A stretch of DNA of 64,000 nt from Pseudomonas syringae (GCF_021606685.1 NZ_WKCB01000007.1:62001-126000), one strand, 5' to 3'; numbered from the stretch's first letter, positions 1 through 10,439 are shown. Notes: generated by a model from the letters alone, not told the origin. Made by a program: numbers and translations.

Positions 1-1
1 C

Positions 2-496
2 TTGGGTGCTCTGGAACAGACTTACGCCCAGCCCTTCGGCCTTGAAGCTGCCGGCACAGTCATAAGGTTGTTCGATCCTGAGGTAGCGCTCGATGTGGTC
101 TGCGCTCAGTTCGCGCATATGTACGGTGAAAGGCACGCAGTCGACCTGGCAGTGCCCTGTCTCGCTGTTCAGCAGTGCAAGGCCGGTGAGGAAGCTGACG
201 CGCTTGCCGCTGGCTGCCAGCAGCTGCTCGCGGGCATTCTCGAAGGTGTGCGGCTTGCCGATGATGCGCCCCTCCAGCGCCGCGACCTGGTCTGAGCCGA
301 TGATCAGGTGCCCGGGGTGGCTGGCGGCGAGGGCGCGGGCTTTCTCTTCGGCCAGGCGCTTGACCAGCTCAATGGCAGGCTCATCCGCGCGATGGCTTTC
401 ATCGATATCCGGCGAGCTGCAGGTGAATGGCAGGTGCAGGCGGCTGAGCAATTCCCGGCGATAAACCGAGCTGGATGCAAGTAATAAAGGCAGCAT
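2..496 (-). CDS. maf: Maf family nucleotide pyrophosphatase (YceF-like), 3' end cut by the window
   Basis: Maf proteins are cytoplasmic nucleoside triphosphate pyrophosphatases that remove non-canonical nucleotides. The N-terminus reads MLPLLLASSSVYRRELL, the typical Maf start with the phosphate-binding SSxxRxxLL loop. It is followed by DIDE near residues 34-37 and IIGSDQV near residue 70, which holds the catalytic Asp. About 165 codons are present and the C-terminus lies beyond base 1. The family is about 190-200 aa, so roughly 30 residues are missing. It is divergent from yceD-rpmF-plsX, the order known in other pseudomonads. The YceF subtype is inferred from this context. Confidence 0.93.
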   Translation of the reverse strand, partial: MLPLLLASSSVYRRELLSRLHLPFTCSSPDIDESHRADEPAIELVKRLAEEKARALAASHPGHLIIGSDQVAALEGRIIGKPHTFENAREQLLAASGKRVSFLTGLALLNSETGHCQVDCVPFTVHMRELSADHIERYLRIEQPYDCAGSFKAEGLGVSLFQSTQ

Positions 497-564
497 GGGC
501 GTCTCCTCAAGGCAGCCGCCGATTCTAGCGACGTGACCGGCTGACGCACAGGGCTGAATTTCCT

Positions 565-592
565 TTGACATGGCTGGGTGCATCCCTATAAT
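565..592 (+). promoter_or_regulatory. Near-consensus sigma70 promoter for yceD-rpmF-plsX
   Basis: TTGACA (565-570) and TATAAT (587-592) are separated by 16 bp, a full match to both hexamers. A transcript would start near 597-600, only 2-5 bases before the yceD ATG at 602, so the message would be almost leaderless. The start site is inferred from spacing. Confidence 0.8.
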
Positions 593-601
593 GCTGCGCC
601 T

Positions 602-1132
602 ATGTTGAATGACCCGATTCCACCTCACGTTGACCCGCGCAAATTGGCTGATCGTGGCACTTCCCTTCAAGGTGAATTGCTGCTGGCCGATTTGGAGAGA
701 CTCTGCGACCCGCTTTCCGACACTGTCGGTACGGTGCAGGCCAAATTCGTTTTTGAACGAGATGAACGTAAATCTGTGGTAATTCACAGCTTTATCGACA
801 CCGAAGTCAAAATGGTTTGCCAGCGTTGTCTTGAGCTGGTCACCCTGCCGATTCACAGCGAGTGCAGTTATGCTGTGGTGAAGGAGGGTGCGAATACCCA
901 GTCGTTGCCGAAAGGTTATGACGTGCTGGAACTGGGCGAAGATCCATTGGATCTGCATGCACTGATCGAGGAGGAGCTTTTGCTCGCCTTGCCCATTGTG
1001 CCTGCTCATCATCCGGAAGAATGCCAGCAGCCGGAGGGTCTCGATGACGAGGCCGAACCGAGCGAGGACGAGGTAACGCGGTCCAACCCGTTCAGTGTAT
1101 TGGCGCAGTTAAAGCGTGACCCAAACGTTTAG
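602..1132 (+). CDS. yceD: YceD / DUF177 family protein
   Basis: This 176-residue protein starts MLNDPIPPHVDPRKLADRG and contains MVCQRCLELV near residues 76-85, the conserved CxxC of the DUF177 (YceD) family. The tail is acidic. YceD is linked to 23S rRNA accumulation and ribosome assembly in bacteria and plants, and is nearly always followed by rpmF, as here with a 13-bp gap. ATG 602 was chosen over an in-frame GTG at 578 because 578 lies upstream of the consensus -10 box. No Shine-Dalgarno sequence fits between the predicted start of transcription and the ATG. Confidence 0.92.
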   Translation: MLNDPIPPHVDPRKLADRGTSLQGELLLADLERLCDPLSDTVGTVQAKFVFERDERKSVVIHSFIDTEVKMVCQRCLELVTLPIHSECSYAVVKEGANTQSLPKGYDVLELGEDPLDLHALIEEELLLALPIVPAHHPEECQQPEGLDDEAEPSEDEVTRSNPFSVLAQLKRDPNV

Positions 1133-1145
1133 GAGTTAATCAATT

Positions 1146-1328
1146 ATGGCTGTTCAGCAGAACAAAAAATCCCGTTCCGCCCGTGACATGCGTCGTTCGC
1201 ACGATGCCCTGACGGCGAGCACTCTGTCTGTAGAAAAAACCACCGGTGAAATTCACCTGCGTCACCACGTATCGCCAGAAGGCGTATACCGTGGCCGTAA
1301 AGTGATCGACAAGGGCGCTGACGAGTAA
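1146..1328 (+). CDS. rpmF: 50S ribosomal protein L32
   Basis: This is the 60-residue L32 protein of the large ribosomal subunit. It begins [20 protein letters not shown], a canonical L32 start, and is basic throughout. It lies 13 bp after yceD and 4 bp before plsX, so the three are read as one operon linking ribosome and membrane synthesis. The leader TTTAGGAGTTAATCAA contains a good Shine-Dalgarno sequence and resembles the acpP leader that RgsA can pair with. Confidence 0.98.
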   Translation: MAVQQNKKSRSARDMRRSHDALTASTLSVEKTTGEIHLRHHVSPEGVYRGRKVIDKGADE

Positions 1329-1332
1329 TCAC

Positions 1333-2343
1333 TTGTCTGCTCAAGTCATCGCGATTGACGCAATGGGCGGGGACTTCGGTCCCCGCAGCATTGTTCAGGC
1401 TTGCATTGCCAGCCTGACCGCTACGCCCTCGCTGCACCTGACCCTTGTCGGTCAACCTTCCCAACTTGAAGACCTGATTGCCAGCCATCCGGCGGTGGAT
1501 CGCGCGCGCCTGACGATTACGCCGGCCAGCGAAACCATCGGCATGGATGAGAAGCCGGCGGCAGCCTTGCGGGGCAAACCTGACTCTTCAATGCGGGTGG
1601 CCCTTGAGTTGTTGCGTGATGGCAAGGTGCAAGCCTGTGTCAGTGCCGGCAATACCGGGGCCTTGATGGCGTTGTCGCGGCATGTGCTCAAGACCCTTCC
1701 GGGGATCGACCGGCCGGCGATGGTGGCGGCAATTCCGACGCAGAAAGGTTATTGCCAGTTGCTGGACCTGGGCGCGAATGTGGATTGCAGTGCAGAGCAC
1801 CTGTTCCAGTTCGCCGTGATGGGCTCGGTAGCCGCGCAGGCGCTGGGCGTGGCCCGGCCGCGCGTGGCCTTGCTGAATATCGGTACCGAAGACATCAAGG
1901 GTAACCAGCAGGTCAAGCTTGCGGCCACCTTGTTGCAAGGTGCGCCGGGCCTGAACTACATCGGTTTTGTCGAGGGCGATGGCCTGTACCGTGGCGAAGC
2001 GGACGTGGTGGTGTGTGACGGGTTTGTCGGCAATATCCTGCTCAAGTCCAGTGAAGGCCTGGCGAGCATGATTGCCACGCGTATAGAGGCATTGTTCAAG
2101 CAAAACCTGGCCTCTCGTCTGGTGGGTGCCCTGGCGCTGCCGTTGATGCGTCGGTTGCAGGCTGACCTGGCGCCGGCGCGGCATAACGGCGCGAGCTTTC
2201 TGGGCTTGCAGGGCATTGTGGTGAAAAGCCACGGTTCAGCGGGCGTGGAGGGTTTCCAGAGTGCGATTGCGCGGGCTGTGATCGAGATCCAGGAAAACCT
2301 GCCGCAGCGCTTGCACGGCCGTCTAGAGGACCTGTTGCCTTAG
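1333..2343 (+). CDS. plsX: Phosphate acyltransferase PlsX
   Basis: PlsX makes acyl-phosphate from acyl-ACP, the acyl donor for PlsY in phospholipid synthesis, and is a peripheral membrane protein. The 336 residues begin with [12 protein letters not shown], the family signature, and continue with [10 protein letters not shown] near 105 and [13 protein letters not shown] near 230. The length matches the family. The start codon is TTG at 1333, four bases after the rpmF stop, giving tight translational coupling. fabD and fabG follow on the same strand. Confidence 0.96.
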   Translation: MSAQVIAIDAMGGDFGPRSIVQACIASLTATPSLHLTLVGQPSQLEDLIASHPAVDRARLTITPASETIGMDEKPAAALRGKPDSSMRVALELLRDGKVQACVSAGNTGALMALSRHVLKTLPGIDRPAMVAAIPTQKGYCQLLDLGANVDCSAEHLFQFAVMGSVAAQALGVARPRVALLNIGTEDIKGNQQVKLAATLLQGAPGLNYIGFVEGDGLYRGEADVVVCDGFVGNILLKSSEGLASMIATRIEALFKQNLASRLVGALALPLMRRLQADLAPARHNGASFLGLQGIVVKSHGSAGVEGFQSAIARAVIEIQENLPQRLHGRLEDLLP

Positions 2344-2412
2344 GCGAATCGGCCCGGGAGTGCTTAAATGTGACCGGCCAGTTCAATTGACCATCCAATC
2401 TGTCAGTTTCGT

Positions 2413-2445
2413 GCGCTCCCAACTTCATTTTAAGATCGGGAGCGC
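2413..2445. repeat. 8-bp inverted repeat upstream of fabD
   Basis: GCGCTCCC (2413-2420) and GGGAGCGC (2438-2445) are perfectly complementary around a 17-base loop, 37 bp before the fabD start. No T-run follows, so it is not a classical terminator. It could be an operator or an mRNA hairpin. Confidence 0.45.
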
Positions 2446-2481
2446 CCATTTCCGACGACCAGATCATTAGGGGCTTGTTAC

Positions 2482-3420
2482 ATGTCTACATCCCTCGCAT
2501 TCGTCTTTCCAGGGCAGGGTTCGCAGTCCCTCGGCATGTTGGCCGAGCTGGGCGCGCAACACCCGCTGATCCTGGATACTTTCAAGGAAGCTTCCGATGC
2601 CCTGGGTTACGACCTGTGGGCGCTGACCCAGCAAGGGCCGGAAGAACAGCTCAATCAAACCGATAAAACCCAGCCGGCCATCCTGACCGCTTCGATCGCT
2701 CTGTGGCGCTTGTGGCTGGCGGAAGGCGGCGCGCGCCCGGCTTACGTGGCCGGTCACAGCCTGGGTGAGTACAGCGCCCTGGTTGCAGCGGGCAGCCTGA
2801 CCCTCGGTGAGGCGGTCAAGCTGGTCGAGCGTCGTGGTCAACTGATGCAGGAAGCCGTTCCGGCCGGGCAGGGCGGCATGGCCGCTATCCTGGGCCTGGA
2901 CGATGCTGTGGTGATCGAAGCCTGCGCCGAAGCGGCCCAGGGCGAAGTGGTCAGCGCGGTAAACTTCAACTCCCCTGGCCAGGTGGTGATCGCCGGTGCC
3001 AAGGCAGCGGTTGAGCGTGCCATCGAAGGCTGCAAGGCCCGTGGCGCCAAGCGCGCTCTGCCATTGCCGGTAAGCGTGCCGTCCCACTGCGAGCTGATGC
3101 GCCCGGCGGCCGAACGCTTTGCCGAGTCCATCGCTGCCATCAATTGGCAGGCGCCGCAGATTCCGCTGGTGCAGAACGTCAGCGCGGCGGTGGCCGCCGA
3201 CCTCGACACCCTCAAGCGCGACCTGCTGGAGCAGCTCTACAAGCCAGTACGCTGGGTTGAATCGGTCCAGACCCTGGCGGCCAATGGCGCCACCGAACTG
3301 GTCGAATGCGGCCCGGGCAAAGTCCTGGCCGGCCTGAACAAGCGCTGCGCCGACGGCGTGTCGACCGCTAACCTCAATACCCCGGATGCCTTTGCTGCCG
3401 CTCGCGCGGCGCTGGCCTGA
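2482..3420 (+). CDS. fabD: Malonyl-CoA:ACP transacylase
   Basis: FabD moves malonyl from CoA to ACP to supply extender units to type II fatty-acid synthesis. The 312-residue protein has FPGQGSQ near residue 9 and the nucleophile elbow GHSLGEYSAL with Ser at about 93. The catalytic His lies in VPSHCELM near residue 200, and GPGKVL is near the C-terminus. Length and motifs match the family. The ATG at 2482 follows CATTAGGGG. fabG starts 19 bp downstream. Confidence 0.98.
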   Translation: MSTSLAFVFPGQGSQSLGMLAELGAQHPLILDTFKEASDALGYDLWALTQQGPEEQLNQTDKTQPAILTASIALWRLWLAEGGARPAYVAGHSLGEYSALVAAGSLTLGEAVKLVERRGQLMQEAVPAGQGGMAAILGLDDAVVIEACAEAAQGEVVSAVNFNSPGQVVIAGAKAAVERAIEGCKARGAKRALPLPVSVPSHCELMRPAAERFAESIAAINWQAPQIPLVQNVSAAVAADLDTLKRDLLEQLYKPVRWVESVQTLAANGATELVECGPGKVLAGLNKRCADGVSTANLNTPDAFAAARAALA

Positions 3421-3439
3421 AGAATTAGGAGAAGCCTGC

Positions 3440-4183
3440 ATGAGTCTGCAAGGTAAAGTTGCACTGGTTACTGGCGCGAGCCGTGGCATTGGCCAGGCCA
3501 TCGCCCTGGAGCTGGGCCGTCAGGGCGCCGTTGTGATCGGCACTGCCACCTCTGCGTCGGGTGCTGAGCGTATCGCCGCCACTCTCAAGGAAAACGGCGT
3601 TCAAGGCACCGGTCTTGAGCTGAACGTTACCAGTGATGAGTCGGTGGCTGCTGTGCTCGCCGAGATCACTGCTCAGTTCGGCGCCCCGGCGATTCTGGTG
3701 AATAACGCCGGTATCACCCGCGATAACCTGATGATGCGCATGAAAGACGACGAGTGGTACGACGTGGTCGACACCAACTTGAACAGTCTGTTTCGCCTGT
3801 CCAAGGGCGTTTTGCGTGGCATGACCAAGGCGCGTTGGGGTCGAATTATCAATATTGGCTCCGTAGTGGGTGCCATGGGCAACGCAGGCCAAGTAAACTA
3901 CGCCTCCGCCAAGGCCGGTCTGGAAGGTTTCAGCCGTGCACTGGCGCGTGAAGTCGGTTCGCGGTCGATTACGGTCAACTCGGTGGCCCCTGGGTTCATC
4001 GACACCGATATGACCCGCGAACTGCCGGAAGCACAGCGTGAAGCTTTGCTGACGCAGATTCCGCTGGGCCGTCTGGGCCAGGCTCAAGAGATCGCGAATG
4101 TGGTCACTTTCCTGGCATCTGACGGTGCGGCATACGTGACTGGGGCTACAATCCCGGTGAACGGCGGGATGTACATGAGCTAA
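3440..4183 (+). CDS. fabG: 3-oxoacyl-[ACP] reductase
   Basis: FabG is the NADPH-dependent beta-ketoacyl-ACP reductase of type II fatty-acid synthesis. The 247 residues hold the classical SDR motifs: TGASRGIG at 11-18, NNAG at 88-91, and the catalytic Ser141, Tyr154 and Lys158 (YASAK). ATG 3440 was chosen over an upstream in-frame start because the protein then begins MSLQGKVALV directly before the Rossmann fold and because ATTAGGAG lies just upstream (3424-3431). Confidence 0.98.
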   Translation: MSLQGKVALVTGASRGIGQAIALELGRQGAVVIGTATSASGAERIAATLKENGVQGTGLELNVTSDESVAAVLAEITAQFGAPAILVNNAGITRDNLMMRMKDDEWYDVVDTNLNSLFRLSKGVLRGMTKARWGRIINIGSVVGAMGNAGQVNYASAKAGLEGFSRALAREVGSRSITVNSVAPGFIDTDMTRELPEAQREALLTQIPLGRLGQAQEIANVVTFLASDGAAYVTGATIPVNGGMYMS

Positions 4184-4257
4184 ATTGTGACGGATCGCTT
4201 CAAAAAAATGTCATACGAGCTGTCTAAAATCCGTTATAAAGCTGCAACTTAATTTAT

Positions 4258-4345
4258 AGGCAGGTGGCCGACCGGGTACAGGGTGAAGCTTTCAGTTGAA
4301 AAGCTGAAATGGCTTTCTATACACTTACCCACTGGCCAGCTGCCT
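4258..4345 (+). promoter_or_regulatory. Structured acpP leader with a long imperfect hairpin
   Basis: AGGCAGgTGGCC (4258-4269) pairs with GGCCAgCTGCCT (4334-4345) over 12 positions with a single G-G mismatch. GGGT/ACCC and AGCTTT/AAAGCT pairings lie inside. The stem closes nine bases before the CCATTAGGAG ribosome-binding region of acpP. Whether it controls translation, processing or stability is not shown by the sequence. Of the 191-bp fabG-acpP gap, the first 70 bases are AT-rich and presumably hold a promoter, but I see no clear -35/-10 pair. Confidence 0.55.
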
Positions 4346-4353
4346 GAATTTGT

Positions 4354-4373
4354 CCATTAGGAGTTAAACAAGG
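4354..4373 (+). promoter_or_regulatory. acpP ribosome-binding region, predicted RgsA target site
   Basis: CCATTAGGAGT (4354-4364) and AAACAAGG (4366-4373) are exactly complementary to the minus-strand RNA at 10498-10480, apart from one extra T at 4365. The site covers the Shine-Dalgarno sequence and ends just before ATG 4375. Pairing here would block ribosome loading. RgsA control of acpP is known from P. aeruginosa. Confidence 0.75.
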
Positions 4374-4374
4374 T

Positions 4375-4611
4375 ATGAGCACCATCGAAGAGCGCGTCAA
4401 GAAAATCGTCGCCGAGCAACTGGGCGTTAAAGAAGAAGAAGTGGTCAACACTGCTTCCTTCGTAGAAGACCTGGGTGCCGATTCCCTTGACACCGTTGAG
4501 CTGGTGATGGCTCTGGAAGAGGAATTCGAGACCGAAATCCCGGACGAAGAAGCTGAAAAAATCACTACTGTTCAAGCTGCTATCGACTACGTTACTAGCC
4601 ACCAGGCGTAA
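4375..4611 (+). CDS. acpP: Acyl carrier protein
   Basis: AcpP carries growing acyl chains as 4'-phosphopantetheine thioesters. The 78-residue acidic protein has the attachment motif GADSLDTVE with the modified Ser at 37. Length and sequence are those of the primary ACP. It is set apart from fabG by a 191-bp leader and followed by a strong terminator, which is consistent with a separately controlled, abundant transcript. Confidence 0.99.
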   Translation: MSTIEERVKKIVAEQLGVKEEEVVNTASFVEDLGADSLDTVELVMALEEEFETEIPDEEAEKITTVQAAIDYVTSHQA

Positions 4612-4640
4612 TAGTTTGTAGTCGTCGCTTGCTGTTAGGG

Positions 4641-4676
4641 AAAAACCGCACTGCTGTAACGGCGTGCGGTTTTTTC
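4641..4676 (+). terminator. Rho-independent terminator after acpP
   Basis: AAAAACCGCAC (4641-4651) pairs with GTGCGGTTTTT (4664-4674), followed by a T-rich run. It lies 30 bp after the acpP stop. Confidence 0.9.
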
Positions 4677-4755
4677 TTTAGCTCAGATGAAAAAGCTCTG
4701 ATGAAGAGTGAACGCTGAAGCGAAGTGTCGTCATCAAGAAAAAAAGGAGAGTGCT

Positions 4756-6000
4756 GTGTCGCGTAGACGCGTCGTAGTCACCGGTATGGGTATGTTGTCG
4801 CCACTGGGCACGGATGTGCCAAGCAGTTGGCAGGGCATTCTGGCTGGCCACAGTGGTATTGGTCTGATCGAACACACGGACCTTTCTGCCTATTCCACCC
4901 GTTTTGGCGGCTCGGTAAAGGGCTTCAATGTCGAGGAATACCTCTCGATCAAAGAATCCCGCAAGCTCGACCTGTTCATTCAATACGGCTTGGCAGCCGG
5001 TTTTCAGGCGGTGCGTAATGCCGGCCTGGAAGTCACCGACGCCAACCGTGACCGCATCGGCGTGGCCATGGGTTCGGGTATTGGCGGTTTGACCAATATC
5101 GAAGAAACCAGCCGCACGCTGCACGATTCCGGCCCCCGTCGAATTTCACCGTTCTTCGTGCCGGGCTCGATCATCAATATGATTTCCGGTTTCCTGTCCA
5201 TCCACCTGGGCGCACAGGGGCCTAACTACGCCATCGCCACGGCGTGCACCACCGGCACGCACTGCATCGGCATGGCGGCGCGCAACATCGCCTATGACGA
5301 AGCTGATGTAATGATCGCCGGCGGCGCCGAAATGGCGGCCTGCGGCCTCGGTATGGGCGGCTTCGGTGCCTCCCGTGCGCTGTCGACCCGCAACGACGAG
5401 CCGACCCGGGCCAGCCGTCCGTGGGACAAGGGCCGCGACGGTTTCGTACTGTCCGACGGTGCCGGTGCCCTGGTGCTGGAAGAGTTGGAGCACGCCAAGG
5501 CGCGCGGTGCGACGATTTATGCCGAGCTGATCGGCTTTGGCATGAGCGGTGACGCCTACCACATGACGTCGCCACCTTCCGACGGCGCCGGTGCTGCGCG
5601 TTGCATTGCCAACGCCCTGCGCGATGCCAAGGTCAATGTGGAGCAGGTTCAGTACATCAACGCCCATGGCACATCGACCCCAACCGGCGACCTGGCGGAA
5701 GCCCAAGCCATCAAGTCGGTGTTCGGTGAACATGCCTACAAGCTGGCGGTCAGTTCCACCAAGTCCATGACCGGTCACCTGTTGGGTGCGGCAGGCGCGG
5801 TCGAGGCGATCTTCAGCGTCATGGCCATCAAGGATCAGGTCGCGCCGCCGACCATCAACCTCGATGAGCCGGACGAAGGCTGCGACCTGAACTTCGTGCC
5901 TCACGAAGCGCAGCCGATGCCGATCGACGTGGCCATATCCAACTCGTTCGGCTTTGGTGGCACCAACGGTTCCCTGGTGTTCCGCCGGTTCGCCGAGTGA
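4756..6000 (+). CDS. fabF: 3-oxoacyl-[ACP] synthase II
   Basis: FabF condenses malonyl-ACP with acyl-ACP and is needed for long and unsaturated chains. With GTG 4756 as start the protein has 414 residues, the usual size. It begins [17 protein letters not shown], with nucleophile Cys164 in ATACTTGTH, the first His in [11 protein letters not shown] and the second in [13 protein letters not shown] at 4746-4750 decides this start over an upstream ATG at 4708. The stop overlaps the pabC start (TGATG). Confidence 0.98.
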   Translation: MSRRRVVVTGMGMLSPLGTDVPSSWQGILAGHSGIGLIEHTDLSAYSTRFGGSVKGFNVEEYLSIKESRKLDLFIQYGLAAGFQAVRNAGLEVTDANRDRIGVAMGSGIGGLTNIEETSRTLHDSGPRRISPFFVPGSIINMISGFLSIHLGAQGPNYAIATACTTGTHCIGMAARNIAYDEADVMIAGGAEMAACGLGMGGFGASRALSTRNDEPTRASRPWDKGRDGFVLSDGAGALVLEELEHAKARGATIYAELIGFGMSGDAYHMTSPPSDGAGAARCIANALRDAKVNVEQVQYINAHGTSTPTGDLAEAQAIKSVFGEHAYKLAVSSTKSMTGHLLGAAGAVEAIFSVMAIKDQVAPPTINLDEPDEGCDLNFVPHEAQPMPIDVAISNSFGFGGTNGSLVFRRFAE

Positions 6001-6815
6001 TGCATAGCTGGGTCGACGGTCAGCCAGCGGACAGCGTGCCCCTGAAAGATCGCGGCCTGGCGTATGGCGATGGGCTGTTCGAAACCATCGCCGTCAAGGC
6101 CGGGCAGCCGGTGCTGCTCGACCGTCACCTGCAACGCCTCGATGAGGGGTGCAGGCGGCTCGCCTTGGCGGCCGACTCGGCAGTGATCCGCAGCGAAGTG
6201 CTGGCCTACGCCGCCGCCCTCGGCGATGGTGTTCTCAAACTGATCCTCACCCGTGGCGACAGCCTGCGCGGTTACGGGATCAACCCCGACGCTGCGGTGC
6301 GCCGTATCCTGCAGGGCAGTCCGCCCGCAACCTATCCCCAGGCCTATGGAGCCGACGGAATCCGCCTGTTTCCGTGCGCCACGCGTTTGTCCGAGCAGCC
6401 GCTGCTGGCCGGCCTCAAGCACCTCAACCGCCTGGAGCAAGTGATCGCCCGCGCCGAATGGCAGGATGCCGCGCATGCCGAAGGCTTGATGCTGGATATG
6501 TCCGGGCGCGTCATTGAAGGCGTATTCAGCAACCTGTTCCTGGTGTGCAACGGTTTGTTACTAACCGCTGATCTGAATCGTTGCGGTGTTGCCGGCGTGA
6601 TGCGCGCCGAGGTTCTGCACCACGCGCAAGCCCTGGGCGTCCCGGTGGCCGTGGCCGACATCAGCCTTGAGCAACTGCAGCTGGCCGACGAAGTTTTTGT
6701 CTGCAACAGCGTCTATGGCATTTGGCCGGTGCGTGGCTGCGCTGCGATGAGCTGGCCGGTTGGGCCGCTCACCCGTAAACTGCAGGCCATTGTTCGCGCG
6801 CTATTGGATATTTGA
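6000..6815 (+). CDS. pabC: Aminodeoxychorismate lyase
   Basis: PabC is a PLP fold-type IV enzyme that splits 4-amino-4-deoxychorismate into p-aminobenzoate and pyruvate for folate. The 271-residue protein has DRGLAYGDGLFETI near the N-terminus, the Lys of LKHLNRLEQV near 140 and EGVFSNLF near 175, all typical of the family. It overlaps the fabF stop by one base and sits just before mltG. The PabB partner subunit is encoded at the far end of this window. Confidence 0.96.
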   Translation: MHSWVDGQPADSVPLKDRGLAYGDGLFETIAVKAGQPVLLDRHLQRLDEGCRRLALAADSAVIRSEVLAYAAALGDGVLKLILTRGDSLRGYGINPDAAVRRILQGSPPATYPQAYGADGIRLFPCATRLSEQPLLAGLKHLNRLEQVIARAEWQDAAHAEGLMLDMSGRVIEGVFSNLFLVCNGLLLTADLNRCGVAGVMRAEVLHHAQALGVPVAVADISLEQLQLADEVFVCNSVYGIWPVRGCAAMSWPVGPLTRKLQAIVRALLDI

Positions 6816-6816
6816 G

Positions 6817-7938
6817 TTGATACGAAAACTGGTTGTACTGCTGCTGATCTGCCTGTTCTCGGCGGCGTTGCTGTTGGGCTTTGGCGCCTGGAAACTCGAT
6901 TCTGCCCTGAAGCAGCCGTTGAATCTGACCCAGGAGCAATTGCTCGATGTACCGGCCGGGGCGACCCCCACCGGCACCTTCAATCGCTTGGAAACCGACG
7001 GCGTGCTCGACGGCGCCTTCTGGTTGCGCCTGTACTGGCGTTTCAACCTTGAAGGGCAGCCGCTGCACAGCGGTGAATACCGCATGACCCCTGGCATGAC
7101 CGCCCAAAGCCTGATCGGCCTGTGGCAGCGGGGCGAAGTGGTGCAATACAGCCTCACGCTGGTCGAGGGCTGGAATTTCCGCCAAGTCCGCTCGGCCCTG
7201 GCCAAGCATGAAAAGATCGTGCAGAGCCTTTCAGGCCTGAGTGACAGCGAAGTGATGGAGAAACTCGGCCACCCGGGCGTGTTCCCCGAAGGACGGTTTT
7301 TTCCGGATACTTACCGCTTCGTGCGCGGTATGACCGACGTCGAATTTCTCAAGAAAGCCTACAACCGTCTGGATGAAGTACTCGCCCAGGAGTGGAGCAA
7401 GCGCGCCGCCGATGTGCCCTACACCGATCCTTACCAGGCGCTGATCATGGCGTCCCTGGTGGAAAAAGAGACGGGCGTACCCGAGGAGCGTGGGCAGATC
7501 GCCGGGGTATTCGTGCGTCGCATGAAGATCGGCATGCTCTTGCAGACCGACCCCACCGTGATCTACGGCCTTGGCGAGCGCTACAACGGCAAGTTGACCC
7601 GCGCGCACCTCAAGGAAGCCAACCCGTACAACACCTACATGATTGCTGGCTTGCCGCCGACGCCGATCGCGATGGTCGGCCGTGAGGCGATCCATGCGGC
7701 GCTCAACCCGGTGCCGGGCAGCAGCCTGTATTTCGTCGCCCGTGGCGATGGCAGCCATATTTTCTCCGACGACCTGGATGCGCATAATGCCGCCGTGCGT
7801 GAGTTCCAGCTCAAGCGCCGCGCCGATTACCGCTCCAGCCCGGCGCCAGTGGTAAAGCCTGCCGAAGATGCAACCTCGCCGGCTGATGCACCTGCCGAGC
7901 CTGCGCCGGACACCGCCGCACCGCAAAGCCCGCAATGA
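6817..7938 (+). CDS. mltG: Endolytic murein transglycosylase MltG
   Basis: MltG cuts nascent glycan strands at the inner membrane. TTG at 6817, directly after the pabC stop, gives about 373 residues beginning with a single N-terminal membrane segment (LVVLLLICLFSAALLLGF). The YceG domain follows, with FPEGRFFPDTY near 155, ASLVEKETG with the catalytic Glu near 210, and LQTDPTVIYG. The C-terminus is a low-complexity Ala/Pro tail. The TTG start is inferred from position; an in-frame ATG at 6760 lies inside pabC. Confidence 0.93.
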   Translation: MIRKLVVLLLICLFSAALLLGFGAWKLDSALKQPLNLTQEQLLDVPAGATPTGTFNRLETDGVLDGAFWLRLYWRFNLEGQPLHSGEYRMTPGMTAQSLIGLWQRGEVVQYSLTLVEGWNFRQVRSALAKHEKIVQSLSGLSDSEVMEKLGHPGVFPEGRFFPDTYRFVRGMTDVEFLKKAYNRLDEVLAQEWSKRAADVPYTDPYQALIMASLVEKETGVPEERGQIAGVFVRRMKIGMLLQTDPTVIYGLGERYNGKLTRAHLKEANPYNTYMIAGLPPTPIAMVGREAIHAALNPVPGSSLYFVARGDGSHIFSDDLDAHNAAVREFQLKRRADYRSSPAPVVKPAEDATSPADAPAEPAPDTAAPQSPQ

Positions 7939-7948
7939 CTCTGACTAA

Positions 7949-9572
<1,624 letters not shown>

Positions 9573-9635
9573 TTTCTGTGGCCGACGGGTGTATCGTTGG
9601 CCAGACACTTCCCGTGAACCAAGTTGTAATTTCCT

Positions 9636-10421
9636 ATGCTCGTAGATTCCCATTGCCACCTTGATCGCCTCGACCTCGCCCAGCACGGCGGCTCCCTTGA
9701 CGCTGCCCTCGAGGCGGCGCGTCAGCGCGGGGTAGGGCACTTCCTGTGCATCGGCGTCAGCGCTGAAAATGCTGCCGACGTCAAAGCGCTGGCTGATCGT
9801 TATGCCGACGTGGATTGTTCCGTGGGTATCCACCCGCTGGACCTCAAGCCCGGCGAAGCCCCGGCCCTCGACTGGCTGCTGGGCGAACTCAACCACCCTC
9901 GCGTGGTGGCCATCGGCGAAACCGGCTTGGACTACCACTACGAGCCAGAAGCCGCCGAACTGCAGCAGGCATCCTTCCGTCTGCACCTGCAAGCCGCCCA
10001 GCAAACCGGTAAGCCGGTGATCATCCACACCCGAGGCGCCCGCGCCGACACCCTGACCCTGCTGCGTGAAGCCGCGTTGCCCCAGGCGGGCGTGCTGCAT
10101 TGCTTCACTGAAGACTGGGACATGGCCAAGGCGGCCCTGGACCTGGGCTTCTATATTTCGCTGTCCGGTATCGTCACCTTCCGGAATGCCGACGCCCTGC
10201 GCGATGTGGCGCGCCAAGTGCCGGCCGACCGCCTGCTGGTGGAAACCGACTCGCCGTACCTGGCGCCCATTCCCCATCGCGGCAAGCCGAACCTGCCGGA
10301 GTATGTGCGGGACGTGGCGGATTATCTGGCGATGCTGCGCGGCGAGTCCTACGAGCGTTTTGCCGAGCAGACCACCGCCAACTTCAAGCGTTTGTTCCCG
10401 CTGGCCCATGTAGCCGGTTGA
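9636..10421 (+). CDS. tatD: TatD family metal-dependent hydrolase/DNase
   Basis: TatD-type enzymes are two-metal amidohydrolase-fold nucleases. The 261 residues start MLVDSHCHLDRLDL with the HxH metal site. They continue with GETGLDYHYE near 98, PVIIHTRGA near 128, HCFTED near 152 and ETDSPYLAP near 205. The length is standard. It is the last gene of the plus-strand housekeeping block; convergent to it lies the RgsA small RNA. Confidence 0.96.
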   Translation: MLVDSHCHLDRLDLAQHGGSLDAALEAARQRGVGHFLCIGVSAENAADVKALADRYADVDCSVGIHPLDLKPGEAPALDWLLGELNHPRVVAIGETGLDYHYEPEAAELQQASFRLHLQAAQQTGKPVIIHTRGARADTLTLLREAALPQAGVLHCFTEDWDMAKAALDLGFYISLSGIVTFRNADALRDVARQVPADRLLVETDSPYLAPIPHRGKPNLPEYVRDVADYLAMLRGESYERFAEQTTANFKRLFPLAHVAG

Positions 10422-10439
10422 CGCGACCGGATCGCGGGC

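Noticed and set aside
578..601. Earlier GTG start for yceD
   Set aside because: It precedes the -10 box of the consensus promoter and would add eight residues not expected for the family.
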